A program made the translations under genes and the position numbers. A stretch of DNA of 64,000 bases, from positions 20,037,310-20,101,309 of the forward strand of contig CM042546.1 of NCBI GenBank assembly GCA_023630585.1, written 5' to 3'. The stretch comes from Cranoglanis bouderius. Taxonomy: Eukaryota > Chordata > Actinopteri > Siluriformes > Cranoglanididae. The first letter of the stretch is position 1; every line of letters begins with the position of its first letter. Positions 25,808 to 36,795 of the stretch are shown here, one piece after another. Below the pieces are notes generated by a model. It ran no database searches. It saw nothing but the letters and a program-made list of their open reading frames with translations, and was not told where the DNA came from.

Positions 25808-26340
25808 ATATTTATAATAAATATTATTAAAACTATAGATGCAAAATCATGTATCAATACATCAAACACTTACAGTAGACAATAGAAAATACAATAAAAA
25901 TGCTCCATTTACCCTGTAAAACAGTTTAGTCCAACAATACTTAAAAGACAGAATACGCTAAAATGCCACAATTTCAGTCACTAAAAGGGAATAAAATATA
26001 GTGGTCAGTTGTTTAAATCTTCTCTCTTGCCCGATGGCCTCCATCCCTATCTGCGGCTAGCTGCAGCCATCTTTTTACCCAGTGTTCGACTTCCTGGTCT
26101 GTTGAAGTGGAAGTTAGTCTATTTCTTCTGACTGCACTTAAAATGACACAAATATAAAAACAGTATAAAAAACATATAAAAACAGTAAGGTAGCAAATAA
26201 TTGATATTAAATATTATTAATCTACAGTTGCTATCAAAATTGTTCAACCCCCACTGCAAATCAGGTTTATTGTCAAAATTTACAGACTTTCAGCTGTTTG
26301 CAATGAACAAATCAAACAAAAGCAACTGAAATAGTTCAAC
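25320..26340. repeat. F module, left outer copy
   Basis: About 1 kb that recurs as a direct repeat at 30283-32729 (split by a Tc1 insertion) and inverted at 38604-39610. It contains a (TA)n tract (25735-25802) and, at its end, about 130 bp of a Tc1-like terminal region (from CAGTTGCTATCAAAATT at about 26226). That terminal region is cut off at CTTCAAGTG and joined to the next module. Confidence 0.8.
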
Positions 26341-26344
26341 ACAA

Positions 26345-26798
26345 CGAATGCTTCAAGTGTTAATGGTTTTTAGACCCCCGCTATGTGCGTGTTGAAAAAG
26401 CTATTGATTAAATAAATAGCTGTGGATAAAACATAGAAGAGGCTCCGTAACACCCATACGATGTCTGGTCCACGAGGTCCCAAACCCTTAGAAGGACGAT
26501 GTGTATTTCACCAAGAATACGTGTTGAAATGAGTGGTGTCGGCTTTTGTGTCAGTGTGGGGGAAAACAGGGGTGTTATCAAAAAACGGAAGACCATCCCT
26601 TAAACCCTCCCCACGAACGTTTCTGTAAGGTACATAAATCACAAAAAGCTCATGTCACTGTCATGAAATGTGCATAAATTATGACTCTAGTGTCAGTCGC
26701 GAATGGGTGTGAATTATCACCCCCTTGAACTGACAGTTTGGCAAACGCTGTAATTTATGACTTTTTTCCCCCTGTATCCTGGAAGTTTGTTCTTTCCC

Positions 26799-26800
<2 letters not shown>
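26345..26800. repeat. G module with conserved 62-codon ORF, copy 1
   Basis: Occurs three times (here, 38160-38590 inverted and 42890-43331 inverted). Each copy keeps the same 62-residue reading frame starting MVFRFLITPLF (26408-26596 minus; 38361-38549 plus; 43096-43284 plus) with identical translation. Whether it is translated is unknown. Confidence 0.75.
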
Positions 26801-26862
<62 letters not shown>

Positions 26863-26968
26863 CACGAAAGTATTATTAGGGGTTTTACACCCCTGCTATG
26901 AGTGCGCGTCCTGAGAACTGGTGTTTAAACATTGATTAAATAACCACCCCGACCTTGCCTGTATCCTG

Positions 26969-27023
<55 letters not shown>

Positions 27024-27480
27024 CACGACGCATTATATGATAATGAGATGAGTTTTACACTCCTGCTATGTGTGTTGTGGCCAGAGAAAACCGCTGTTTT
27101 TATGAAAGCGTGGTCGGATCAAAGTTTTTGTTAATTTGATTGTAAAAGTGTTTCATGAAATGGACAAACTGGTGTATTGTGAAACTGCTGAAACATTTGT
27201 TGATTACGTTGTTGAGAAAAACTCTTGTTCACTTTTACTGAACTGAAATCCCAAACATTTAAAACCATGTGAGTTATTCTTTGTGGAATCGAATCTGAAT
27301 ATCCTGTCATGGTGCACATTTAATGAGGAATATGCTGCGTTCATTCTTAACTCATTTTAGCCAATAACACTTTATTATACATTCATCACATTCAGTAATA
27401 CAGATAACAACATGACCAAAATATGGGAACACAAAACATACAAAAAAGATTAAATTAAAAAAAACGAAAAAAAAAAAAAA
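26801..27480. repeat. H/I modules: two (TG)n tracts and shared box
   Basis: Two TG microsatellites (about 26801-26860 and 26975-27020) are each followed by the TTTCACGA...TTTTACAC.CCTGCTATG box. Then comes a 350-bp block similar to 22405-22760, 37545-37900 and 42290-42640. The block carries a minus-strand ORF starting MCTMTGYSDSIPQ that is only partly conserved between copies. Confidence 0.7.
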
Positions 27481-27558
27481 CTTAGCCATCTGTGTGTGTG
27501 TTCTGAAAAACTTTTGTTTAAACTCTGATTAAATAATCCTGACCTTTCCTGTATCCTG

Positions 27559-27589
27559 TGTGTGTGTGTGTGTGTGTGTGTGTCTGTGC

Positions 27590-27636
<47 letters not shown>

Positions 27637-27641
27637 TGTGC

Positions 27642-27694
<53 letters not shown>

Positions 27695-27731
27695 TGTGCG
27701 TGCGTGTGTGTGTGTGTGTGTGTGTCTGTGC

Positions 27732-27766
<35 letters not shown>

Positions 27767-27783
27767 TGTGCGTGCGTGTGTGC

Positions 27784-27824
<41 letters not shown>

Positions 27825-27893
27825 TGTGCGTGCGTGTGTGTGTGTGTGTGTCCGTGCGTGCGTGTGTGTGTGTGTGTGTGTGTGTGTCTGTGC

Positions 27894-27930
<37 letters not shown>
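27559..27930. repeat. Compound (TG)n / TCTGTGCGTGCG array, left copy
   Basis: TG runs are broken eight or so times by TCTGTGCGTGCG-type units over about 370 bp. The inverted right-arm copy (41957-42120) is only about 165 bp, so the array has changed length since duplication. The long VCVC/THTH frames across it are artefacts. Confidence 0.93.
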
Positions 27931-27931
<1 letters not shown>

Positions 27932-28124
27932 CACGAAGCATTATATGTTAATGAGTTTTTACCACCACTATGTGTGTGCGTGCTGAGAGCCGCTGGTTTT
28001 AAAAGCGTGGGGTCAGACACGCCGACGGATCGATGCACTCGTGTGTGCGCAGAGAAACATCGCTCTCAAGTTGCTTTTCCGAAAAGTTTCGCTAATTTGG
28101 TTTGTAAGAGTGTTTCCAGAGAAG

Positions 28125-29333
28125 ATGGCCGTCTATCTTAACAGTTAGTATATTTATTATCTTGTATTTATTATTGTTGTTGTTAAGAATTATTTATGAG
28201 ACGCTGTTCTGATGCAAAGAAAAAAGCTTAAAAGAGGTTCTCTAACATCCAGCTGATTTGAACGAAACATGTTTTATTGATGCTCGGTTCGGGAGGCGAA
28301 ACTTATACACATTTTCACACCAGGTTTATATTGTGTTGCCGGTATGTAGAATTAAACGTGTTTCTTATTTGCCCATCCACAGGATCGAAGGAGTGTGATA
28401 GTCTGATCTCAGAGCCCGTGTCTCCGGGAGAGAGCGTGAATAACCCCCCACTCAGTATGTAGTTTTGTAATGCTGTAATATTCACACGAATGCTGAAAAA
28501 TGTTTAAAAACGTACTCATGTTATATAATCGTTTTCTCCCAAAGACTTATCAACCCTGGTAAACAAGATTGGTACGTCTGGAGACGATCATCAAACAGCG
28601 CTGTCTAACGGGGGACGTGGTGCTAAAAATCCCCGCAGAGCTGAACGTAAAGAGATGACGGTCGCTCAGGTTCACGCACCGGTTGATGGTTATGAAGTTA
28701 ATTCTGAACACCCATCGACAGAGCCAGAACGGAAACGGGTGAGACGTTCGAGCGCCGCATCACATGGTATGTAGCCTATGCGCACGGTTGTTCAAAATAT
28801 TGTTTTATCTTTTCCTAATTCATACACCATCCCTATGTTCTTTTCCCACAGAGCTGAATGTGAATAACGAAGATTTGCGCTGGGGTGACGAACTGTTAGA
28901 ATCGGTGGACGCGTGCGATTTTAGTCCAGTACGTCAGGTTGAAGGAGAAACACAATCCACGGCGGTCGACACGGCGGTTCTACCTTCAAATCAGGAGGCG
29001 TACAGACGGGAACCACAAAACGTTCATCAACGTTTAACCGACGCGATACGGGACTGTCTCAAGCCCATTGAGCATCGTTTAAAAACCCTTGAGGAACGTA
29101 TTGACGAACATATTATTGACGTTAACCAACGTTGGGATGCCTTTGAGAAGAAACAGGAATGTTATGCTCGGGATTTGACCGACACACACCAACAGCACGG
29201 AATATATCTTCAACACATTTTAGCGGAGTACAGCTTGTATGAACGACGGACCCGTGCAACAGCCGAGGACCAAAAACTAACCACTGATTTGTTAAAGGAC
29301 ATAGTACTCTTGCTTCAAAACAAACTCGAGTGA
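28125..29333 (+). CDS. Unrecognised 4-exon gene, coiled-coil protein, left copy
   Basis: I do not recognise this gene. Exons 28125-28143, 28383-28454, 28545-28766 and 28852-29333 join with GT/AG signals into 264 residues. Every intron is phase 1, so the 72- and 222-nt middle exons could be skipped without frameshift. Exon 3 is polar and ends with a basic cluster (RKRVRR, about 93-98) that could be a nuclear localisation signal. Exon 4 has an acidic start (NNEDLRWGDELLESVD), then from about residue 160 a long helical, charged stretch (RLKTLEERIDEHI, LLKDIVLLLQNKLE) of coiled-coil type. No signal peptide or membrane segment. TTTTAAAAG at about 27996 could serve as a TATA-like element. The first exon is short, so the start is provisional. 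The frame is kept in the inverted second copy, which argues for a real gene. Confidence 0.72.
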
Positions 29334-29555
29334 GTTGTGAAAAAAGATTCTTATATATTATGCGTGTTTTTATATATTTCCCCCATCATTATAAATGGTG
29401 TATTTACTGTTAATTTGTATATTTAGTGTTAGTTTGTTAGTGTGTGTGTGTGTGTGTAATAGTCTTGTTTTACTGATTACTGGTGTTCATGTTTTTACTG
29501 ATTATTTGTGTTATTTCATTAGTTATTTTATGCAAACCCCATACGTGTTTGTTTA

Positions 29556-29561
29556 AATAAA
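29556..29561 (+). terminator. Polyadenylation signal of left coiled-coil gene
   Basis: AATAAA about 225 nt after the stop codon. The inverted equivalent is present in the right arm near 40323-40328. Confidence 0.5.
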
Positions 29562-29577
29562 TTTCTTTTTTAAAAAA

Positions 29578-29796
29578 ATGGCAAAAGGTTGTCGGGATGC
29601 GGATGGGTGTGATCAGGGTGGAGTAGTTATATTTAGACAAGGCGACAGCAGCGAGCAGTGCACCAACACCCAAACACTGCATTATTTAATTCAGACGATA
29701 GAGGATATGAACAGATCTGAGTCTACAACATTGCTAGATTTATTAAACATAGTGAGATCAATGTCTGTTGACCAACCTGAGACTGAGACATTTTAA
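29578..29796 (+). CDS. Small conserved ORF downstream of coiled-coil gene, left copy
   Basis: 72 codons from ATG (MAKGCRDADGCDQGG...) to TAA, 244 nt after the coiled-coil gene on the same strand. The C-terminal half (HYLIQTIEDMNRSES, LLDLLNIVRSMSV) is predicted helical. The inverted copy at 40088-40306 is also open with only two residue changes. It starts just after a candidate polyadenylation signal, so it may be a separate transcript, an extended 3' exon, or a chance ORF. Function unknown. Confidence 0.35.
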   Translation: MAKGCRDADGCDQGGVVIFRQGDSSEQCTNTQTLHYLIQTIEDMNRSESTTLLDLLNIVRSMSVDQPETETF

Positions 29797-30282
29797 ATCT
29801 CAGAAATGGCCTGGGCCACATGTCCAAGATAGTGACTGACATCTGGGCCAGATCTGTCCCACATTTAGATACTATATGCAATAATCTAATTAACCTATAA
29901 TAATAATTTTTTTTTTTAAAGTATGTAGTATGTTGCTTTATTAAAATATCAAATCACGTAAATACAGAATTCCAACAGTATTATTCACCTATTCTCACAG
30001 AACTGATACATTTTCTATGAGCAAAACTATTAACTCATTAAATATTTAACAATGTATTTTTTTAGTACAAACTTTGTTATACATTTTTTTATTTTATGAC
30101 TTCTACATTATAAAATCAGTATAAAAAACATTTTAGATTCACAAACATTAGTTTTCCAGAAAAAAGTGTTGCAGAAAAATGTTTGTATGTCATTAAAGAA
30201 AGCAGCATATTACATAAGAGACACTTTTCAGACAGAAAACACAATGAAGGCTGCTGGGTTTTGCTACAAAAATAAGAAGCGA

Positions 30283-30720
30283 GTGTGAAAGTCAAAGTGT
30301 CCAGAAGAACTGTGTCTGGTTCTGCAAGATGCTCAATAAAACTTACCAGCTCATTTCCTTATAAAACTGCACACATTGTATCGGAGACACTATTTTTATT
30401 TTAATTTTTTTGTCACACCAAATATTAACTTTGTTTAATTTACTACTGTTTACTGCTCTTTGCGTTAAAGACTTTTAAAAAGTTTTAGGCACATGCAAAG
30501 AAATGCTGTAGCGCATAGATGCCTTCAAAATTATGAAATTAAAATGTTTCTACATTTTTTTTTTTTTTAAAAACATACCGTAAAGTGCAGTAAACAGTAG
30601 TAAATAAAACAAAGTCAATTTTTGGTGTGAAGTCAAAAACAAAAAAATCTATAACAGTTTGTACTAAAAAAAAATAGGGTGCCTAAAACAATCATATATA
30701 TATATATATACACACACACA
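30283..30720. repeat. F module, left inner copy (5' part)
   Basis: Matches 25320-25760 and the complement of 39170-39610. It stops at the TA-rich tract where the Tc1 element is inserted and resumes at about 32240. Confidence 0.8.
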
Positions 30721-32229
30721 CAGGTGCATCTCAATAAATTAGAATGTCGTGGAAAAGTTCATTTATTTCAGTAATTCAACTCAAATTGTGAAACTTGTGT
30801 ATTAAATAAATTCAATACACACAGACTGAAGTAGTTTAAGTCTTTGATTCTTTTAATTGTGATGATTTTGGCTCACATTTAACAAAAACCCACCAATTCA
30901 CTATCTCAACAAATTAGAATACTTCATAAGACCAATAAAAAAAAACATTTTTAGTGAATTGTTGGCCTTCTGGAAAGTATGTTCATTTACTGTACATGTA
31001 CTCAATACTTGGTAGGGGCTCCTTTTGCTTTAATTGCTGCCTCAATTCGGCGTGGCATGGAGGTGATCAGTTTTTGGCACTGCTGAGGTGGTATGGAAGC
31101 CCAGGTTTCTTTGACAGTGGCCTTCAGCTCATCTGCATTTTTTGGTCTCTTGTTTCTCATTTTCCTCTTGACAATACCCCATAGATTCTCTATGGGGTTC
31201 AGGTCTGGTGAGTTTGCTGGCCAGTCAAGCACACCAACACCATGGTCATTTAACCAACTTTTGGTGCTTTTGGCAGTGCGGGCAGGTGCCAAATCCTGCT
31301 GGAAAATGAAATCAGCATCTTCAAAAAGCTGGTCAGCAGAAGGAAGCATAAAGTGCTCCAAAATTTCTTGGTAAACGGGTGCAGTGACTTTGGTTTTCAA
31401 AAAACACAATGGACCAACACCAGCAGATGACATTGCACCCCAAATCATCACAGACTGTGGAAACTGAACACTGGACTTCAAGCAACTTGGGCTATGAGCT
31501 TCTCTACCCTTCCTCCAGACTCTAGGACCTTGGTTTCCAAATGAAATACAAAACTTGCTCTCATCTGAAAAAAGGACTTTGGACCACTGGTCAACAGTCC
31601 AGTTCTTCTTCTCCTTAGCCCAGGTAAGACGCCTCTGACGTTGTCTGTGGTTCAGGAGTGGCTTAACAAGAGGAATACGACAACTGTACCCAAATTCCTG
31701 ACACGTCTGTGTGTGGTGGCTCTTGATGCCTTGACCCCAGCCTCAGTCCATTCCTTGTGAAGTTCACTCAAATTCTTGAATCGATTTTGCTTGACAATCC
31801 TCATAAGGCTGCGGTTCTCTCGGTTGGTTGTGCATCTTTTTCTTCCACAATTTTTCCTTCCACTCAACTTTCTGTTAACATGCTTGGATACAGCACTCTG
31901 TGAACAGCCAGCTTCTTTGGCAATGAATGTTTGTGGCTTACCTAGTGAACCAAACTGAGAGACCATTTTGAAGGCTCAGGAAACCTTTGCAGGTGTTTTG
32001 AGTTGATTAGCTGATTGGCATGTCACCATATTCTAATTTGTTGAGATAGTGAATTGGTGGGTTTTTGTTAAATGTGAGCCAAAATCATCACAATTAAAAG
32101 AACCAAAGACTTAAACTACTTCAGTCTGTGAGCACTGAATTTATTTAATACACGAGTTTCACAATTTGAGTTGAATTACTGAAATAAATGAACTTTTCCA
32201 CGACATTCTAATTTATTGAGATGCACCTG
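30721..32229 (-). mobile_element. Tc1/mariner element, nearly complete
   Basis: Terminal inverted repeats of more than 70 bp (CAGGTGCATCTCAATAAATT at the left, complement at 32155-32229) bound a 1.5-kb element inserted in a TA-rich tract. A second internal repeat (CACCAATTCACTATCTCAAC) lies inside each end. The transposase is on the minus strand. The insertion is absent from the two other copies of the host module (25735 and 39181), which act as empty sites. Confidence 0.92.
31002..31966 (-). pseudogene. Tc1-type transposase with one frameshift
   Basis: The N-terminal frame (31966 down to about 31702) encodes the helix-turn-helix DNA-binding part (GCSQSAVSKHVN). The remainder runs in another frame from about 31702 to 31002. 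It includes the catalytic triad context VLFSDESKF, FQQDLAPARTA and NSPDLNPIENLWG, ending near GAPTKY. The expected RRVQEFGY region requires one extra base at about 31700-31702, so a single-base deletion is the only clear lesion; no premature stop is seen in the second frame. DDE transposases cut and rejoin the element at TA dinucleotides. Confidence 0.85.
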
Positions 32230-32239
32230 TATATATAAT

Positions 32240-32740
32240 AAATACATACATTTAATTTAATACAATAAATATGCTCCATTTACCCTGTAAAACAGTTTAG
32301 TCCAACAATACTTAAAAGACAGAATACGCTAAAATGCCACAATTTCAGTCACTAAAAGGGAATAAAATATAGTGGTCAGTTGTTTAAATCTTCTCTCTTG
32401 CCCGATGGCCTCCATCCCTATCTGCGGCTAGCTGCAGCCATCTTTTTACCCAGTGTTCGACTTCCTGGTCTGTTGAAGTGGAAGTTAGTCTATTTCTTCT
32501 GACTGCACTTAAAATGACACAAATATAAAAACAGTATAAAAAACATAAAAACAGTAAGGTAGCAAATAATTGTTATTAAATATTATTAATCTACAGTTGC
32601 TATCAAAATTATTCAACCCCCACTGCAAATCAGGTTTATTGTCAAAATTTACAGACTTTCAGCTGTTTGCAATGAACAAATCAAACAAAAGCAACTGAAA
32701 TAGTTCAACACAACGAATGCTTCAAGTGGTTTCCCCAAAT
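32240..32740. repeat. F module, left inner copy (3' part)
   Basis: Continues the F module after the Tc1 insertion, with about 80 bp missing relative to the other copies just after the insertion. It runs into a longer Tc1-like element at about 32589, where the other F copies are truncated. Confidence 0.75.
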
Positions 32741-33500
32741 TCAACTGAAAATGCAACTTACAATGACTTCTCCAGTCTCAAAATTATTCAACCCCATCAT
32801 GGCAAGCATCTTTAGTACTTAGTAGAGCACCCTTTTGCTGTTATGACCTTCTGCAAATGAGATGCATAGCCAGACTTTCTATGGGGTTCAAGTCAGGTGA
32901 CTGATGGCCACTGTAGAATCTTCCAGGACTACTTCTGCAACTAAGCCCTGGTGGAATTTGAGGTATGCTTGAGATCATTGTTTTGTTGGAAGGTCCAATG
33001 ACGCCCAAGCTTCAGCTTCCTCACAGACTGCATGGCGTTTTCTCCTAGGAGTTCCTGATACTTCAATGAATCCATCTTGCCTTCCACATGCTGCAGGTTT
33101 CCAGTGTCAGAGGATGCAAAGCAGCCCCAGAGCATCACTGAGCCACCACAATGCTTGACTGTGGACAGAGTGTTCTTTCTTCATTCTTCTTCCTCCAGAC
33201 ATACCACTGATCCATCATGGTGAAAAGTTCCAGTTTGTTTCATGGCTCCACAGAACAGAATCCCAAAACTTCTGTGGCTTATTTAAATGATTTTGAGATG
33301 ACTTTTCTTGTGCTTTTGGGTCAGTAGTGGTGTACGTCTTGGAGTTCTGGCACGGAAACCTTCTGCGTTTCGTACGCACTATACTGTGCTCACTGAAACC
33401 TCAGTGCCTGTTGCCACCAAGTCTTGCAGCAGGTCTTTTGAAGTCACTCGAGGGTTTTTCATTGTTGCATACAACAAGCTGCAGTGGGCACGTTTGTACA
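32589..33500 (-). mobile_element. Decayed Tc1-like element
   Basis: Begins with the terminal sequence CAGTTGCTATCAAAATT and carries a minus-strand transposase remnant (for example MMLWGCFASSDTGNL at 33138 and downwards) with many breaks. Its first 130 bp are shared with the ends of the two other F modules. Confidence 0.7.
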
Positions 33501-33589
33501 GTACTTCATTTACATTGTGCGCACTGTGCTTTTAATACGGCAGGGTTTATATACACACACACGTTGCTGGCTCGCTGACGATTGGGTAA

Positions 33590-34260
33590 CACCTCTGACA
33601 CACCCACCAAACGAGAGAAAACTTCTCAAAGCACATGATTCTGTAATGGAAATCACTGCATGGGCTCAGAAACACCTCCAAAACTCATTGTATGTGAACA
33701 CAGTTCGCCGTGCCATCCACAAATGCAGGTTAAAGCTCTATCATGCAAACAAGAAGCCATATGTGAACATGATCCAGAAACACAGCCGTCTTCTCTGGGC
33801 CAAAACTCATTTAAAATGGACTGAGGCAAAGTGGAAAACTGTTCTGTGGTCAGACAAATCGAAATTTGAAATTATTTTTGAAAACCATTTTTGAAAACCA
33901 TTTAGTCCCCTGGACTGGAGAGGGACCACCCGGCTTGTTATTAGCTCTCAGTTCAAAAGCCTGCTGGTATGGGGGTGCATTAGTGCCTATGGAATGGACA
34001 GCTTGAACATCTGGAAAGGCCCCATCAATGCTGAAAGGTATATACAGGTTTTAGAGCAACATATGCTTCCATCCAGACGACGTCTTTTTCAGGGAAGCCT
34101 TGCATATTTCAGCAAGACAATGCTAAACCACATACTGCATCTATTAAATACTGCTTCTATTCCTCCCCCAAAACTCCAGCAACTGGTCTCCTCAGTTCCC
34201 AGATGTATACGGGCTGTTGTTAAAAGAAGAGGGGATGCTACACAGTGGTAAACAGGATAA
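33590..34260 (+). mobile_element. Internally deleted Tc1-like transposase remnant
   Basis: Plus-strand fragments encode TVRRAIHKCRLKLYHANKK, KTVLWSDKSKFEI and, after a gap, IWKGPINAERYIQVLEQHM and a C-terminus ending RRGDATQW. The section with the second and third catalytic acidic residues is deleted near 34150. Non-functional. Confidence 0.8.
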
Positions 34261-34514
34261 ACATTTCAGTACCTACCTTCATTAAAATCAGTCTGGGATG
34301 ATGATGATCCATTGACTGCTGCTAAAGACATGAACAAGACATCAGGTAAGATATTAGCTTACATGTTACGCGACAGTAGATGGAAGTAAAAAGTTATAGT
34401 CATATTTTTACTCTGGGGCTCCACTGATTTGGTTTTCTTACAGTTTAAAAAATAACTAATGCGTTCTTAGCTTGAGCACTTTGTGTTTATTTATACTCAT
34501 GATGAATTGGTGAA

Positions 34515-34750
34515 ATTCCACAGGTTTTCTAGCCACTGTGTTTCTGTGTCTTCTTTTCCTTTCGGCTGTTCCCTTCAGGGGTCGCCACAACGAATCATCT
34601 GCCTCCATCTAGCCCTATCCCCTGCATCCTCTTCTCTCAGACCGACTACCTTCATGTCCTCCTTCACTACATCCATAAACCTCCTCTTTGGTCTTCCTCT
34701 CAGCCTCCTGCCTGGCAGCTCTAACCTCAGCATCCACTGTGTTTCTGTGT
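34515..34750. repeat. Teleost interspersed repeat fragment
   Basis: The stretch TTCAGGGGTCGCCACAACG followed by a C/T-rich region is a sequence I know as widely dispersed in fish genomes, probably a LINE 3' fragment. The exact family is not certain. Confidence 0.45.
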
Positions 34751-35315
34751 AAGCTGCATTTTTTTCCTCACTTAATATTTTTTCACATTGTTGGACTCTA
34801 TGTGAAAATTAAAAACTGAATCAGGAAAAAAGGTTGATTCTCTGCACTTGTATAAACAATTATCGAAACATGTAAGGAAAACAACAAATTTAAATGTTTT
34901 GTTAGTGAACTGTAGTGATGGGAAGATCAGATACTGACCTGGATCTTTGATTATTGTGAATCAAAATGAACAAATCTTTATTCAAGCCATTTCGTTCATA
35001 TGAGCAGAGTTAATAAAACATTACATTTTCAATATCAAAAATCCCACATCACGTCTACTCACGCAAATTACGATCATATTCTGAATTAGGAAATCATGAT
35101 AATGCAGCCAAAGACAAATTATGAGAAAAAGAAACGATTAATTCACCATTCAATTGTGTCTTCTGGTCCTACAAGTGGTCTCTCAGAGAGTGGTTCATTG
35201 TCTTTTGTGCCCACGCATGTGCAACACATCCTTTCATTCATGAACAAAATAACTTGGGAGATTATCCAAGATGAGATGATCACCATGGTGCAAAGTCCCT
35301 CTTGGAATTGCTCTG

Positions 35316-35361
<46 letters not shown>

Positions 35362-36795
35362 TCCAAAATGAATCGCATTTTTGAGGGCCTACACGTGCTC
35401 GAAAACTCATGAAACTTTGCACATGCATCAGAACTGGTGAAAATTTACATCTGATATGGGTTTCAGAATTAGGCAAAATCAAAGCCCTAAACGCACCAGG
35501 AAGTCAGCCATTGTAAATTTCCTCTGTGATTTTTGTGCAGTTTTTGCCATTTTCAGGCGAACTCCTACAGTTACTTTAATCCTAAAGATAATCACATCAT
35601 CAAATTTGGTGTGTATGATCTTAAGGCCCTTTTGCGATGCTAAATTGCGAAGATCTTGAGTTTTCGTCGAAGGGTGTGTCCCTGGAGGCCTGACAAAGTT
35701 TGATGTTTCGGCATGAACCGGGAAGTTGCTGTAATTCAGGCAAACAATGTCCAATCTGCCCCAAACCTCACACGTTTGATAAGAGTCCTATTCTGAACAC
35801 ATGCCCGTGCCCGTATTCAGTTATAGTCATAGCACCACCTGCTGGCAACAGGAAGTCTGGCAAATACAAATGACTGACGTAGTCCTCCTATATTTATCTA
35901 CTTAGATGCGCATTGCCCACTGTGCTGTTTTCCAAAAGCCACTGGGTGGCTGAGGGCCCCATCATCACTGCTTGCAGCTTTAATTAATTCTGTTTCCCGT
36001 ACGTACAGGAAACAGAATTGATTAGTTAACCTCCCGAGCCTTCTGGTCCGAGTCATTTGTTCTTTTGTCATGCGACAGCCGTACAGAAAACTTGTTTTCC
36101 TCAATGCGAACTTGCCTTAAAGCAGGACCTAAAAATATCATAATCACAGTGTGTGTGTTATAAGCTCATTTAATTTGACTCTTTTATTTGAAAAGCTTGT
36201 GCAATATTGTTTATAGGCTTTATAGTGTGATATGATTATATGCATTTATTCCATGGTCAGTCTGAATACTGGATTCTGATTGGCTGGAAGTTGTGCATTA
36301 AAACTGTTTATTGCACAGGTAGTTCCAGCCAGTTTGATCACCGTTCTAATTTCAAGTTCTAATCACTGCGCAGCCTACGTGCACACGCACACACATTTAT
36401 TTAGACAGACACTGGCTGTGTCTGAAATCGCGTACTGTGACTACGTACTGCATTCGATGCCGTACCTACTGCATGTCCATTGAAACAGTACGCAGTATGA
36501 ATACAATCCCGGACATACTACATCCGCCATGTTGGCATTGTCATGTGACCTTCGATGTCATCATAAACACAAAAATCTTAAAGGGACCAGCAGATTAAAG
36601 CAACAGCACTAACAGCAAAATGCACAACAGGAAAGTTAACTGAATAAGCAGTTTAGTGTGTGCAGTGTTAACAGGCTGAGGTAAATTTGTTGCCATTAGC
36701 TTGGCCGGCTAAGGCATGATGGAGATCACAAAAAAAGGTTTGAAATGCTGTGACGCTGTGTACTTTCTTCTTTCAGACGAATCCAGTCGGAGTTA
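34751..36795. other. Central spacer of the inverted duplication
   Basis: No gene seen. It contains a (TTA)n tract at about 35319-35360. A dispersed fish repeat follows at 35362-35870 (GAAAACTCATGAAACTTTGC... type); similar text appears at 61830-62160 and 63560-63990. A second repeat-like stretch lies at 36410-36560 (GTGTCTGAAATCGCGTACTG...). Confidence 0.5.

Noticed and set aside
27450..28141. Long VCVC... and THTH... open frames
   Set aside because: Translation of TG/CA microsatellites; no conserved content and length differs between arms.
28277..28462. Unspliced 61-codon frame across exon 2 of the unknown gene
   Set aside because: It reads through a good acceptor (pyrimidine tract then CACAG) into the same exon; the spliced model keeps frame with exons 1, 3 and 4.
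25320..32740. F modules as LTRs of a retrotransposon
   Set aside because: They are direct repeats flanking an interior, but lack TG...CA ends, primer-binding site or any gag/pol; the F-G junction lies inside a Tc1 end, which fits tandem duplication better.
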